From Sipunculus nudus (taxonomy: Eukaryota > Annelida > Sipuncula > Golfingiida > Sipunculidae), in contig CM049306.1 of the NCBI GenBank assembly GCA_026874595.1, positions 25,473,519 to 25,537,518 of the forward strand: a DNA stretch of 64,000 bases. Reading direction: 5' to 3'. Each line of letters starts with the position of its first letter. The stretch's first letter is position 1. The translations under genes were made by a program, and so were the position numbers. Positions 1-15,000 of this stretch are shown piece by piece. Below the pieces are notes generated by a model. The model saw only the letters and a program-made list of their open reading frames with translations, made no database searches and was not told where the DNA came from.

Positions 1-398
1 ACACTTAAAATAAATGTCAAGATCCAGTATTTTCATTGTGAATCAATAAAGATATATCAATGAGTAGTTATAGAAAGAGTTTTGTTTTATGAAATTTATA
101 CGTGTGTTCGAGACAAGACTAACTATTTGAATCTACTCAGTTTTTAGGGCTGTACATTAATCATTCTGAATGTAATCCGTCACCAGAGAAAGCCACTTTT
201 AACTGATATTGTAAAAAATGTGTAATGACCGTCCTGCTGCCATTTAAAATTCATTCTTATGAGCATATCCGGAGTTCGTCCGGAACCGTCAGTTATAATA
301 TAGATTACATTAATACATAAAGTTGCCTTTCTGGTCATGCGGTGAAGGTCATATACGTGGCTCAGAAAAATACAAATCAACTATACAATTGACTAATT

Positions 399-412
399 CA
401 CACACACACACA

Positions 413-480
<68 letters not shown>

Positions 481-491
481 ATATATATATA

Positions 492-530
<39 letters not shown>
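399..530. repeat. Compound microsatellite (CA)n(CT)n(AT)n
   Basis: Three dinucleotide tracts run directly into one another. The short open frames over such tracts are not genes. Confidence 0.97.
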
Positions 531-532
<2 letters not shown>

Positions 533-1087
533 GTCAAAAGGCATGCGTCATTAAAGTTAAGACTTTCGCCTTTTCTATGGCATTGTATCAGAGAACAAAC
601 CGAGAGTCCTATTGTCAAATGTTGTGGCTTCCTGGCTTACTCATCAAGTGAAAAATAAGAAATATGCACTTAATTGGTCATTTGATACAATTATCTGGGA
701 TAGTATGGTTTCTGCACGCCTACAATAGATTGTATTAAACCATAAATTATTTCGGGATGGCAATAAAATATCAAAGTCCCAAAGGCTATGAGAGGAGTAA
801 ATAACAGCACTTACTACACTCTGGTCCTTCGAGTACCATCAATGCAGCAGAACAGTAGACGTCTTTTCAATAAATTTCTTGGTATTCTTATAACATTCCC
901 AGCAGGTGCTATTCCTGTTGGCTCGATCTGAACTAACTTACTACATGAAGCACTAGACTTAAGTGACGATACAAGATCAATAAGAACTTACACTCGCTCA
1001 CTGAACAGTTACTGAATTTTTTTTTAGTTCCAGTTGCTTTGTTTGGCAGCTCCGCTGTTCGGAGAGGAATTATGATTAAACATTATT

Positions 1088-1088
1088 C

Positions 1089-1120
<32 letters not shown>

Positions 1121-1139
1121 ATGTGTGTGTGTGTGTGTG
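1088..1139. repeat. (AT)n(GT)n microsatellite
   Basis: A short AT tract continues into about 20 GT units with one AT interruption. Confidence 0.95.
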
Positions 1140-4100
1140 ACGAAGCAGATTTCTTGTTCTAATTTACTACTTTAATTAAGTTCAACAAGAGCTCTTTCGA
1201 ACACTGGGCAGGGGCAGATTTAGGGAGCCCCCTTTTCGACCTAAAATATGAAAAATCATGCTTAATACCCTAAATGGCGTCAGAATTTGAGTATCGCTCC
1301 GTTTCCTTCCCTGATTCCTTAAGCGACAGTTATATTTATAGTCTACTGGCATCACTGGGCACACTTGTTCCCACCTCACCCCCTTTTTCTATCCGCCCTT
1401 GTTGTATTTCTTGCTTTCCTGTATTGTCTTTCTACTGTATCCACAAACACACCGTGGAACAATTGGACCGAATGTGCTCGAAATATATATGGTAACTTTC
1501 TAAATTACAATTTATTGTGTATAAATTTTATTTTAGATTTGATGTTTTAATATCGCCCTCTTTCTAATATATGCGTGTAATAGTTGCTTTCCAAAATACA
1601 CATTCCAGTAACATGTATTATTCAGCGAGCGTCTTTTGTAGACTGCTATATCGTGCTTGATTTAACTGACGACGTTAAAGATCCTACATATGCACGCGAC
1701 ATCTTGTCGGTTTAACCCAGACAAAGCTCACGGGACAGCCTGGAACCAGACATGAGCTTTGATCGTTACCTCTGCGAGTAAGAATTTGTCCATTGCTGAA
1801 AGAGAATTAATACGCAAGCCTTTATGAAAGATTCTAATTACATTTCATCTTAAACCATATACAATGTTAAAAACAAATTATACTACAGATTCAGGTGAAC
1901 GCATATATGAACGCATATATGAACCTAACTGACCTTTTGTAAACTGAAGGTAATCCCTTGGAGCTGTTATAAAATTAAGACAGAAATCCTGGATATCACC
2001 GCACACAGGCTTCTTGTTTTGTTTAAATCAACATATTTATCATATGTGGAGGCCCACCAAAATAATCAAAACAAAGTCGACAAAGGCATCTGACAGCAAG
2101 TCAGAAAAGCCAGAGCTTTGCAAATGGCGTTTTGCTACAAGTTAACTTTCTACCTCCGCATATATGCAACGTACCACCTTAGGTTACATGTTTTTACCAT
2201 TTGTCAACATTGCTGTGTTTACAAACATGTTGTTAATAAACAAGTCCATACATCCTTCCAAAAGGCGTAATAAGAACTTTTCACGACCAAAATTACCCTT
2301 AGATCATTAATTTATAGACAGAGTAAGCTAGAAATCACATCAATTCGTCTTTAAGAGGTAGGCGAATGGGTACCTTAAATTTGCGATTACGTGTTTTTTA
2401 ATGGAAAATTTACCTGTCGGAACAATAAACGTTTTTGGCAGCTCGCGAGAATGATAGTAAAACGCTGGACACCACATGAATGTTTAATGTATTTTATCTT
2501 TTCTAAATTGTAACTTTATAAATGAAGAAGTTGCATTATTGATACATAGTCATGACTTTTTTAAGAAATGAGAAAAGAACTGCAGTCAACTATATTAAAT
2601 CAGAAGACTTTGTGCTCATCCACAAAAAAATAATCCGTAAAAATTAAGGACGGCGAATGCCTTTGTAGAGCAATATTTGTTCTGATGTGGCTTCATCAGT
2701 CGACATTTACATTAAGGAGTGGGAAACTAATTAAATATGCAAAAATTAACAGACATATCACGCTCTGCTGTATGGATCTGTATGACAGGAATGGGGGCGG
2801 TTACAGCAATATTTTACACAAAACATCCAATAAAAGACAGTATGTATCCTTCATTATTTGCTTAGGCAGAAAAGAAACAATACTCATTGTACATAAATAT
2901 TATTAATACGTGTTCACATGCATAACTTTACCTTTACAACTGCCTCCTGGTCTTAAATGCAACGCAATGTTCACAGCGATGGCAGACAATCTTTTCAGAC
3001 AACGATGAACTGTAAGAATTCCGTTGACATTAATGTATAATTACCTTTATGAACGGCGAACATCTCAGGAACGGTAGGTCTCGGTAATAAAGCTCATTGC
3101 GTTGTTTATATCAGACAAGAGCAATCACAGCAACTTCGTTCCTGCAACAGGTTACGGAAGCAGAACCGCACAAGTATACTGTAAAGCCCTTACTAAGTGT
3201 GGAGCTGTCTGAATTTCTGCTGTACCGGTAGCTAATCCGTTTGCTGCAGCCATCTGGTTGTCCTGGGCACCCGGCTTAAGTGGCCATTGTGTATTTATGA
3301 GCAAACAAAGGTTGCACTGTACCGTTAAAATGAAGGTAATTTCCCTGCCTAGTGCTACGCTTTCCTCGTATATTTTCGCTATATGATATTCCTAATAGTT
3401 AATGAGTACAACACATTACGCATGTATGGAACTTGTACGACCTATAATTATGAAATATGCATCAGGTTCACCATCTAAAATACTTCAATAAAACGTTTGG
3501 CAATGGGATAAGATGAGCCTCTGGGGGAATATATAATCCAGATTCCATAAGAACTTAATGTGTTTAAATGGCCTCCTCAGGCGAGCCATTAAATTAGGTT
3601 TCTTTATATTTCCACCGCCATTAGCATCACGCAGGCGTGGTTCATTTTCCATAACAAACCAGCTCGTCTCGCGTGTAGCAAGGAAAACAATGCACAGGTT
3701 TAATTCATAGCGGTTAGTCAACGTATCATTTATTTTATCTCCAGTAATCACACTCGCCGATTGAATTTTCATTTTTCCATTGGCATTATTATATAATTCA
3801 TATATATATATATATGCATCCCCCTAGGTTTCTATGGGGGGGGGGGGGAAGCAAAACTATAGTAATTATGCAATACATGCCAGTTAATAGTAATAATATT
3901 TATAACGCACATTGTGAGGTATTACAATATATTTAATTTCATCCCGTTGATTATTCATTATATCGTTCTTGGTATGATTGTTTTCGGGTAATTTATCATT
4001 TATCTATTCATTTAGTTGTTGGTTCTTTAACAATATCATTTCTTCTCGACATAAATACTTAAAGGAATACATGATATAAGTTCTATTCTAAATCATGCAG

Positions 4101-4469
4101 CAGTGTATATATACTGTCATGATCAAGATGATATCTAGATACCTGATCTTATGATCATTGATTCTCATGGTTATAATTTAAAACAGAAACAAAATAAAAA
4201 ATATTATTGTCATGAAATAATGTGCAGGACAATTTGTTTACTCCTGTTTAGAGCGATAGACTAAGAGTTTTTAAAATCCACGAGGTTATCCATGATGCAT
4301 ATTGTGTTATTTTGTTATTTTTTCTCATACACTTTGGCCCATGATTTTTCGTCTTTTCGAGTTATCTCCTTGAAGGCTTGATATCTTCTTCATTCCACAA
4401 TGTACACTTTGATTTTTTTATTACTATATATTATGCAATGAACTTCCCGTGCACAAGAACACCCACACA

Positions 4470-4472
<3 letters not shown>

Positions 4473-4514
<42 letters not shown>
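4473..4514. repeat. (AT)n microsatellite
   Basis: Uninterrupted AT dinucleotides, 42 bases. Confidence 0.95.
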
Positions 4515-4516
<2 letters not shown>

Positions 4517-4709
4517 AGATGACCATCCCCCCAGGTCTGAAGACCTGTCTATACGCCACTGTATAAATGAAAAGGTAATAACCATCGAGCTGAGCGAACA
4601 AAGAAAAATATATAATATTTCGGCGCCTCTTTCATTTAAGAATATCCTATAAAAAGTCATGGCTATATAATTATGAAGATTTCTTCAGAATAAACTGAGT
4701 GGGGAACTA

Positions 4710-4945
4710 TTTTTTCTCCTTTCCTCCGCTGAGACAATATTTCTCTCTCTTACACCACTCAGACAACATGTTTGTCCTTTCCCCACTCAGACAACATTTC
4801 TCTATTTAACCCCCCTCTGACAATATTTTTCTCCTTTCCCTTGCTCAGACAATATTTCTCACCTTTCCCCCGCTCTAACAATATTTTTCAGCTTTTCCAC
4901 GCTCCGACAATATTATATTTCTCACCTTTCCCGCTCGGACAATAA
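4710..4945 (+). repeat. Pyrimidine-rich minisatellite, unit about 40-48 bp
   Basis: About five to six degenerate copies of a unit built from CTCCTTTCCCCCGCTCAGAC then AATATTT(T/C)T. Copies differ by substitutions and small indels. One strand is strongly pyrimidine-biased. No coding signal. Confidence 0.85.
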
Positions 4946-4949
4946 TTAC

Positions 4950-5968
4950 ATCCTCTATAAACCTTGGAAGCCGGTTCTTGTTAGTTTAATTATGCTCCAT
5001 ACACAAAAGCACACTACCGACAGAAGAACTGGAGGTTTGCCTGCGAAGAGTGATAAATAGGTGCACTTCTTGGATCTTTTCAAAGGCTTCACGCGCCATC
5101 TTACCAACTTACTATTTCGTAAAGTGGCTGAATATGATTAAAATACAATCATTAACGGTACACTGTTAGATCTGAAACTTTGTAAATAAAATTCCAGAGG
5201 CCTTTAAAGTCTTTTCAACGTCTTCGAAACAAAATACTTTCATGTGCTACTGGTAGATGTAACACTTAAGCAGGCATTTACTTATGCCATTTCCAGTAAT
5301 TACTGTAATATTATTCGATTTTAGCTTAGATTCCGTGTATTGTTTCCAATGGATCGACTTAATCGGGATAGCTTTCAACTTCTCTTTGAAGTCCTATTCG
5401 CTGTTGCATAGTCCACCCTATTTTTTTTGGTTCCCAATTAGTTTGGATTCTTGTTTGATGTAAGCAACCAAGTACTGATTTAATTAAATTTAACAGATTT
5501 CAATATTAATTAAGTCTATAACTATTCCCTTTCTTTGTTGTAAATTTGAAAACCTATCGCGGTCGTCGAATCGTGGGTGTGTATTTCCTATTATTGATTT
5601 TTTTTTTCTCTTCACGTATCAAGTAAAGGGTTAAAATATTCTATTAAAATAAATCTACTTATCATTTATAACAAAAAATTACTTTAATGAACTTTGCACA
5701 GATAGGTATGTGAAAGTTTTCAGGAAATTATCCGTGAGCTACAGGCAATTCCATGACGTGCATAAAATGGACAAAAATAACTAATTATTATACATTTAAT
5801 AACAATAAGATAATATAAAAAGCATCAGAACCAGACGGTAATACAACAAACATACATCATGTATATACATTAATGAAACATGTACATAACAAATAAATAT
5901 AATCTACATCTTGTAAGATCAAACAATGACAGCCTGCTGCTCTAGTATATATGTGCATATTTGTAAAA

Positions 5969-6019
<51 letters not shown>

Positions 6020-6413
6020 GGAAAATAAATTACCAGCCGTACCCTGGAAGATGTACAAGGTACTTAAATATCACTTCTATAACTAACAAATTTTCATGTT
6101 TTGTGGACAATAAATGTATTTCATCAGTGACATGAAAGATTTTGTTTTCATTCCTTAAAGTAAAATGAACTAACACATTGGCTGGTCTGACCCCTTCCTG
6201 GTTACAATCACATATTTATTGTGATTTTATCAGACTGGGGTACCATGGATGGGCATCACTTACTTGTTAACTGTCTTCAGGAATAATTTCTAATAACTAG
6301 GACAGCATGTATATTGGAGTTGGTTCAAAATTATTTTGAGGGACGAAATCTTACCTACTATTAGATATGCAGCATGTAATATACATAAATTAATGTCAGA
6401 ATGGAAAAAGAGC

Positions 6414-6470
<57 letters not shown>

Positions 6471-7371
6471 ATATGTATATCAATATCTCTATATATTGAT
6501 ACACAAAATTTAGCTATCACAGATAAGTTTGAGCTTTCTTGAGGAAATTAAACATTTTCACTGACTGGAGACAAAAAACAGCAAATATCACTATTTAATC
6601 AAGCACTTAAATGAAGGACAAAAGGCAAATAAATAACATACACCATAAATGTCCTGTTTTAAGTGCATATGAAACATCTGATATTAACATACAAAAATGG
6701 AGCATATAATATACTAGTATATATTATTAATTTACATGACAACTTGATAAATTTACATCATAATCATAACAATCAGTAATAATTATGAACTGGCTGGGTA
6801 TATTATTATGCTTTTGACTTTCAGGTATTATTTTATATAATATCCTGTACATATGTAATAAAAAATATTCACAGAATATATCTTGGCAATCTGGAAATCT
6901 ATTTCCAACATGAAAGAGAGTGTAAAACCTATGACATGCAGTCCAGTTTCTAAATCACAAAAGACAGAAAACAATCAGTTCTTTTAGGTTTATATCACCC
7001 TAATATAATGGCAGACTTTATCTTTTCTAAAGCATACCTAAACCTGTAAAAGATGTTATCAACAGATCATTTAATATTCAAGCATGAACAGTAGCCATAG
7101 CTTTTTGTACCATCTGTGATTTCCACCATTCTAAATTATACATATAATTCATGTATCATGTAGTTCTTCAAAAAACATCTTTCATTAAACAATGAAACCT
7201 CCCTTTACAGGGGCCCAGTAAATACACCTCTCTATTATGAACATCTCATGTTTTCCCCTCAGAGGTATGGAACTTCTCTATTTCAGACATCTGATTACAC
7301 CAGTGTTCATAATTTAGCAGTAAACATAGGGCAAAGAATTTAGGCCAGAAATAGAGACTTCTGCTGGAATA
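4950..7371. other. Gene-free AT-rich DNA with two microsatellites
   Basis: Holds (AT)n at 5970-6013 and (AT)n(GT)n at 6418-6474. I see no exon with both splice sites and coding composition on either strand. Confidence 0.55.
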
Positions 7372-10300
7372 ACAAGTGACCCAGGGGTCATGACGCTCAG
7401 CTGACCAGGACGACATTGACAAAAGTAATTTTATCATCTGAATGTCAAATTTGAATGAAATACTTTTTCCAAACTTGACCTTTTGTATAAAATCATCCAA
7501 TATTCATTGGGGTACTATGGAGCTCTGTAGCATGAAGGATATGGGTAACAGACACCTATTTTCAAGGTTTACAAGATGACTTTTCAGGGGTCTCCCAGCA
7601 TGTCAAAAAATAAATTTCTAGGTCCAGTTATTATGATTTGTGCCCTGTTAACAAATCCAAATGTTTATTCTGGGGGGTATTTCAAAGCCGCATAGAATGA
7701 AGGATATGGGTAACAGAGATGTAATTTCAGGTGCACAAGGAGACTTTTCAGGGGCCTCCCAGCATATCAAGAAAGGAGATTCTAGGTCAAGTCATTATAA
7801 TTTGTGCTCTGTTATCAGATGACCAAATCTTTATTCTTGGGAGTACTTCGGAGCCCCAGAGCATGAAGGATATGGGTAACAGGGACCTTATTTCGGGTTT
7901 CCATGTAGACCTTTTATGGGCTTCCCTGGAGGTGAGGACAGAAGATTCTAGGTCCAGTCATTATGATTTGTGCCCTGTTAATATATGACCAAATCTTTAT
8001 TCTGGGGGGTACTTCAGAGCCCCATAGCTCACAGAATATGGGTAACAGGGACCTTATTTCGGGTTTCCATGTAGACCTTTTATGGGCTTCCCTGGAGGTG
8101 AGGACAGAAGATTCTAGGTCCAGTCATTATTATTTTTGTGCCCTGTTTACAGATGACCAAATGTTTAAAGATCACAAAAGTAGAGAAAAAAAATTGTAAA
8201 AAATAAAAAAAATATAGGTTGCGCCACCAATCTCCAGAAATTGATGAAACACTCCATGATCAATATCCATGCAAAGAATCATGGTGATTAATGCATTAGT
8301 TGTTCAGATACTTGAGCTTTTGTATTAAATTTTGCATTATTCTGGGGGGTACTTCAGAACCCCATAGCTCAAAGAATTTAGGTCACAGTGACCTTATTTC
8401 AGGTTTACAAGGAGAATTTCCATAGACCTCCCAGGATTTCAAGTAAGGAGATTCCCGGTCTAGCGGTTACGATTTGTGCCCTGTTAACATACAGACGCCT
8501 GGATGGCCGGACGGACGACGGACAAAAGGTGATCCCTACAGCTCAGATGACTTTCAGTCAGCTGAGCTAAAAAATTGAAAAAATACAGGTGGCGCCACCA
8601 GAATGCAGAAACTGATGAAACATTTCATGATCAATATCCATGCAAAGAATCATGGTGATCAATATAATAATTGTTCAGATACTTGAGCTTTTGTATCAAA
8701 TTTTCCATTATTCTGGGGGGTACTTCGGAGCCCCATAGCTCAGAGGTTATGGGTAACAGAGACCTAATTTCAAGTTTTTAAGGAAACTTTTCATGGGCCT
8801 CTCAGCATGTCAAGAGAGAAGATTCTAGGTCCAGTTGTTAAGATTTGTGCCATGTTAACAGATGACCGCATCTTATGAGGTCTCAAAAATAGAGAAAAAA
8901 ATTCGTAAAAATAAAAAAAATACAGGTGGCGCCACCATACTGCAGAAACTGATAACACATTCCATGATCAATATCCATGCAAAGAATCATGGTGATCACT
9001 GCAATAGTTGTTTAGATACTTGAGCTTTTGTATCAAATTGTCCATTATTCTGAGGGATACTTCAGATGACTTACAGTCAGCTGAGCTAAAAACACTTAAT
9101 GGTCAATATCCATGCAAAGAATCATGATGATCTCCGTATTAGTTGTTCAGATACTTCAGCTTTTGTATCAAATTGTCCACTATTCTAAGGGATACTTCAG
9201 AGTCCTATAGCTTGAAGGATATGGGTAACAGAGACCTAATTTCAAGTTTCCACAGGCACTCTTCATGGGCCTCTTAGCATGACAAGAATGAAGTTTCTAG
9301 GTCCAGTTGTTGCAATTTGTACCCTCTTGATAGATAACCACATCTTCAAAGGTCTCGAAAAAAGAGAAAAAAAATTCGTAAAAATTTGAAAAAATAGAGG
9401 TGGCGCACCCTCTCTGCAGAAACTAATGGAACAGCTCATGATCAATATGTATGCCAAAAATCATGACCATCAGTGTTGTAGTTATTGATATACTGCACTT
9501 TTTGTATCAAATTTTCCATTATTCTGGGGGGTATTTTGGAGCCATACAGCCTAAAGAATATGGGTAACAGAGACCTAATTTCAGGTTTCCATGGAGAATT
9601 TTCATGGGTCTCCCTGTGTGTCAAGAATGAAGATTCTAGGTCCAGTTTTTATGATTTGTGCCATGCTAACAGATGACAGCATCCTTAAAGGTCTCAAAAA
9701 TAGAGAAAAAAATTTGTAAAAAAATCAAACAATATAGGTGGCGCCACCAGTCTTCAGGAATGGATGGAACATCTCATAATCAATATGTATGCCAAAATTC
9801 ATGACCATCAGTGATGTAGTTATTGAGATATTGAAGTTTTTGTATGAAATTTTTGACTACTCTAGGGGGGTACTTTGGGGCCCCATAGCTCGAAGGATAT
9901 GGGTAACAGAGACCTAATTTCTGGTTTCCATGGAGACTTTTCATAGGTCTTCTAGTGTGTTGAGAATGAAGATTCTAGGTCCAGTCGTTACTATTTGTGC
10001 CATGCTTACAGATGACAGCATCCTTAAAGGTCTCAAAAATAGAGGAAAAAATCGTAAAAAATAGAACGATACAGGTGGCGGCACCAGTCTGCAGGAACAG
10101 ATGACACATCTCATGATCAATAGTTATGCCACAAATAATGACCATCATTCAAGTAGTTAATGAGATATTGAAGTTTTTGTATGAAATTTTTGACTACTCT
10201 AGGGGGGTACTTTGGGGCCCCATAGCTCGAAGAATATGGGTAACAGAGACCTAATTTTGGTTTCCATGGAGACTTTTCATAGGTCTCTCAGTGTGTCGAG

Positions 10301-11779
10301 AATGAAAATTCTAGGTCCAGTCGTTTTGATTTGTGCCACGTTAACAGATGACAGCATCCTTAAAGGTCTCAAAAATAGAGGAAAAAATCGTAAAAAATCA
10401 AACAATTCAGGTGGCGCCACAAGTCTGCAGGAACTGATGGAACATTTCATAATCAATATGTATGCCAAAAATCATGACCATCAGTGATGTAGTTATTGAG
10501 ATATTGAAGTTTTTGTATGAAATTTTTGACTACTCGGGGGGGGGGGGGGGGGTACTTTGGGGCCCCATAGCTCGAAGGATATGGTTAACAGAGACCTAAT
10601 TTCTGGTGTCCAAGGATATTTTTCATGGACCTCTCAGTGTGTCAAGAATGAAGATTCTAGGTCCAGTCGTTACGATTTGTGCCATGCTAACAGATGACAG
10701 CATCCTTAAAGGTCTCAAAAATAGAGGAAAAAATCGTAAAAAATCGAACAATAAAGGTGGCACCACCAGTCTGCAGGAAGTGATGACACATCTCATGATC
10801 AATAGTTATGCAACAAATCATGACCATCAGTCAAGTAGTTAATGAGATATTGAAGTTTTTGTATGAAATTTTTTACTTTTCTTGGGGGTACTTTGGGGCT
10901 CCATAGCTCGAAGAATATGGGTAACAGAGACCTAATTTCTGGTTTCCATGGAGACTTTTCATAGGTCTTTCAGTGTTTCAAGAATGAAGATTCTAGGTCC
11001 AGTCTTTACGATTTGTGCCTTGTTAACAGATGTTTACATTTTGAAAGGTTTCAAAAATAGAGAAAAAAATTCATAAAAAAATGAACGATACAGGTGGCGC
11101 CACCAGTCTGCAGGAAGTGATGGAACATCTCATGATCAATATGTATGACAAAAATCATGACCATCAGTCAAGTATTTAATGAGATATTGAAGTTTTTGTT
11201 TGAAATTTTTTACTTTTCTGGGGGGTAGTTTGGGGCCCCATAGCTGGAAGGATATGGGTAACAGAGACCTAATTTCTGGTTTCCATGGAGACTTTTCATA
11301 GGTCTCTCAGTGTGTCGAGAATGAAGATTCTAAGTCCAGTCATTACGATTTGTGCCTTGTTAACAGATGTTCACATTTTTAAAGGTCTCAAAAATAGAGA
11401 AAAAAAATTCGTAAAAAATCGAAAAATACAGGTGGCGCCACCAGTCTTCAGGAACTGATGGAACCTCTCATGATCAATATGTATGCCAAAAATCATGACC
11501 ATCAGTCAAGTAGTTAATGAGATATTGAAGTTTTTGTATGAAATTTTGAACTTTTCTGGGGGGTACTTTGGGGCCCCATAGCTCGAAGGATATGGGTAAC
11601 AGAGACCTAATTTCTGGTTTCCATGGAGATTTTTCATAGACCTCCCAGGATGTCAAGTAAGAAGATTCCAGTTCCAGCGGTTACGATTTGTGCCCTGTTA
11701 ACGGCCAGACGGCCGGACGGACGACGGACAAAAGGTGATCCCTATAGCTCAGATGACTTTCAGTCAGCTGAGCTAAAAA
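7372..11779 (+). mobile_element. Family A: 4.4-kb non-autonomous element with 336-bp tandem units
   Basis: The start module at 7372 reads ACAAGTGACCCAGGGGTCAT, then GCTCAGCTGAC. The end module is an (ACGG)-type stretch followed by a hairpin and GTCAGCTGAGCTAAAA (to 11779). Between them are about a dozen units of about 336 bp, each with GGGGTACTTTGGGGCCCCAT, AAGGATATGGGTAACAGAGA, GATTCTAGGTCCAGT and the palindrome GGTGGCGCCACC. Palindromes sit near 8588, 8926, 9740, 11094 and 11431, with variants near 9400, 10075, 10411 and 10757. Extra copies of the end module at about 8480-8572 and 9061-9092 show a composite of several insertions or internal duplications. Short open frames in the units are repeat shadows. 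It lies just downstream of the coiled-coil gene. Confidence 0.85.
11701..11779 (+). repeat. Terminal cassette: ACGG repeats plus hairpin
   Basis: GACGGCCGGACGGACGACGG is followed by ATAGCTCAGATGACTTTCAG and TCAGCTGAGCTAAAA. The last 31 bases before AAAA form an imperfect palindrome. The same cassette ends the copies near 8572, 16456, 18824 and 33228 and, inverted, begins at 33298. Confidence 0.85.
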
Positions 11780-12043
11780 GCATCTCACTGCATTTCCTTC
11801 ATTGTGCTGGTATCTATCCACTATAGTGCAATCCATACAGACCAATGATGTGTCACAGCTTACACAGAACTTTTTCTCTGAGTTCACCTGTAACAACATT
11901 GTCCAAACAGGTACCACATCCCTGACCTTCACCTATGATATGAAACTTTCAATTTGGTACTAGTTAATTTGTATTTTGGCTGGGTGTATCTTTGTATCTG
12001 GCCTACACAGCACGACCACCCAGCATTACACAGGACCTGCTAC

Positions 12044-15000
12044 CTACGAAGCATACTCTTCCACTGGGTACATCTTCCTTGGCATGTAGACATTCTTCTT
12101 GACTGGATGGATATAGGTTCTTTCCTCTGCAGCATGTGGGGAGACAGGACCAACCTTGAACCAAATAAAGACAAAGTGAAAATGTTTTCAATCAGGGAGA
12201 TTTTTGGAAAAAGCACATGGTAAATAAATGCAACTTATATATGTATGGCACCAGTATCTTCTGCTAATGAATGACTTCTATTTCTTAAACAAATACCAAG
12301 AATTCTGCATATTTAATAGTTTTAATCAGTTCAGTTCAGCCTCATTAGTTACAATGCCCCACTGATTTCCATAGTATATCTATCATATATTTTGTATCTA
12401 GCCTAATTTATGAATTATTGTATACTGCTATTGACTTTTTTTATTGAAGGACTGTCTGTATATAGCATTATTTATTAAATTAGGACAGGATTATGACATA
12501 ACTATTGATTATAATAACTATTTGATAAAGCTGATATTCAATTATCAAGACCTCTGTATTTCAGGTTCTACATGCTCAGAACTAGAAGTAATCCAGAAGC
12601 CATAATCTGCCGTGAACACTAAACACATCCCTTTACAAGTCCAGTACCTTTCAACAGATGAACCAAACATTTCCTTTAAATTTTCCTCATGGCTAGGTTT
12701 TAATTTTTCTCTGACTAATAGAAGGGGCATGATCATGAGGGCACAATTTAATTTTTATTTTTTGCATGATGACATGAGAGAGAAAAATCTTCAAATTGGT
12801 CAAATCTGTCACAAAGACTGTGACTGTACCTGTGACCACTTGATCTGTTCCTCTCTGACTCTACCTCCCCTCTGACTTGTGACCCAGTTAGACGCCTGCT
12901 GATTCAAGATCTGCTGCTGAAGTTTGCTCTGAAACACATACATATCTACATGAAAATTTTATATGTGAATATAAATACTTATAATAAATGTCTGAATAAT
13001 TTTTTTATATTCATTATATACAAATATATATATATATATATAAGGTATAAATATGATAATATATATTTATTACAGGAGGTATGATATCAGACAAAGAAAT
13101 GCTTCCTCAGAATATAAAATTAAAATATTTGAACTTCTTACAATTAACATTGGCTTGAAAATATTTGGATAGATGTTTCTGTGTTATAAATGTTAGAGAT
13201 TCAAGTTGTCCATATATAATTAAATACTTGTTTTTTTTATGGAATAGATAAATAGTATTTAAAGTCAATTCCTAACATTAACCATATGTTCATTATAATG
13301 TAAAGGCTTTACAGGTCTGTGGAAAAAATAGAAACTTTGCTTTAACAATATCAAAGAAAAAATACAAACATTTACTGCCCTTTGAATGCCCTGATATTGA
13401 CCTATCTGATATCTAAACCATGTCACTTATCTTTTTTTTTCCATTTTAAAATCTGATCAATCTTTGCTCCAATCAGTCTTGGCTTTGTGGTATATAATGT
13501 GTCATTTCACAGGTTGAAAGTACATGCAGCAAAAAAGGTAAAATTCACAAAAAGAAGGAAGACTAATTCTTAAATACAGAGTGAGAAGAACTAGCATGCC
13601 AAGTTGCTATGGGTGGCTGAGAATGTTCAAGTGAAACAAATATGATGAAACAACATGAACAAAGTGATTCTTGTGAAATGTTAGCCTGATTCAGATCAAT
13701 GCTGTTTTGGTGCTTATTAGTACTAGTTGCAAGGGCTGTACAAAATTTTAATGGGACATAATCAGGAGAATTTTTATGCCTACTCTTCCACACTATCTGT
13801 TCAATTTTGCTTTTTACAAAAGTTGTAACAGTCTCAGTACCTCGCATACGGCACATAAGCACCTTGTTATGGCTCTGCATGTTAGTAAACACAGCCCACA
13901 CAGTTTGTTTACCAAAACAACCCTGTCTGATTATTAGCCGCAACATGCATTGTTTCAGCAAGCATGAACATGTATTACATTTTTTGGCCAAGTCAGACAA
14001 GGCATCTCAAGATTGACACGTGTTGTAGCCAAGCAATGCCTGCAGGGTCTTTATGTTTACACCTGTGATCACCCCTGGTCCTCTTTTTTTTAACACTTGT
14101 TTACAGGAGTACGCCCTCTTTTTTTAACACTTGTTTACAGGAGTACGCAAAAGGTTTCAGGGCAAAAGTTTGGCAGGAAACAATTCATTTTAAAGTGGAG
14201 AAGCTATTTTTCTTGTTAGTTCATTATGCTTTAAAGGTGATTGGGCCCCTTTAAATGGACAATGATATTTGAAGAGAAAATACATGCTCCAAAATAAAGA
14301 TTTTTATAATGTCATTTTTACATGCTTATTTAGTGTAATCAAAATGAGTACTGGTTCATCTTGGTGAGTCCAAGGCATTTATGTTTAGTGTTAAGACAGA
14401 AGTATCTCAATTATCAGTTTTAAAATATATACAAAAATATGTAGCTAATGACAGTGATTATAGTTCCCATTAGAAAATATTACTTAGGGAATATACATGC
14501 ATTTACTTTTGAGTGCTCTCAATGTGAAACAAGGGACCTATGGGTCACTGTGCTCAGCTGAAGTTGACCTTGAAGGTAAAAATCTAAAATAATATCAAAT
14601 GGAGATCACGTGTAAGAGGAAGAGGTAATAAAGGCCATGGTTGGTTTATATGATTGGTTTGTATTGATGAGCAAGAAATCGTTGCAAATAATATTTTGTG
14701 ACCTGACCATGTGTTTCCTAATGTTGAAACTGAAGCATGTAAGCAGTTTGTGAACAAATGATCTGTACTATTACCATGATCATCGGTTGGCTTTTTGATT
14801 AACTGTTGACATTTCAGTAGTTTACAAATTTGTTTAATTAAATCTATTTTTTTGTATAATATATATTATTAAATATATATGTATTTTTTTATTAAATGTA
14901 TACAGATGAAATATAACTAATTAACAACATAAAACAAGGCAAACAAAGCCTGATCTCAAATTCTGCTGTGGCAGGAAAATAATGAACAAATGTTTGTATT

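Larger units (their letters stand above)
1..4709. other. Gene-free flank with microsatellites
   Basis: No splice-consistent or long coding frame was found on either strand. Simple repeats: (CA)n(CT)n(AT)n at 399-530, (AT)n(GT)n at 1088-1139, a 13-base G run at 3836-3848 and (AT)n at 4473-4514. The remainder is unique-looking AT-rich DNA in which I see nothing else. Confidence 0.6.

Noticed and set aside
12545-12736. Possible extra exon of the coiled-coil gene (REKLKPSHEENLKEMFGSSV)
   Set aside because: Composition looks coding and it has an AG before it and a GT after SSVER, but its phase does not fit exon 9, while exon 10 joins exon 9 cleanly. Kept out of the model; a decayed or alternative exon is possible.
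13563-14000. 145-residue open frame on the minus strand, the longest in the window
   Set aside because: No recognisable domain, irregular composition, no convincing acceptor upstream, and it lies in an intron of a gene on the same strand. Most likely chance, though a decayed fragment is possible.
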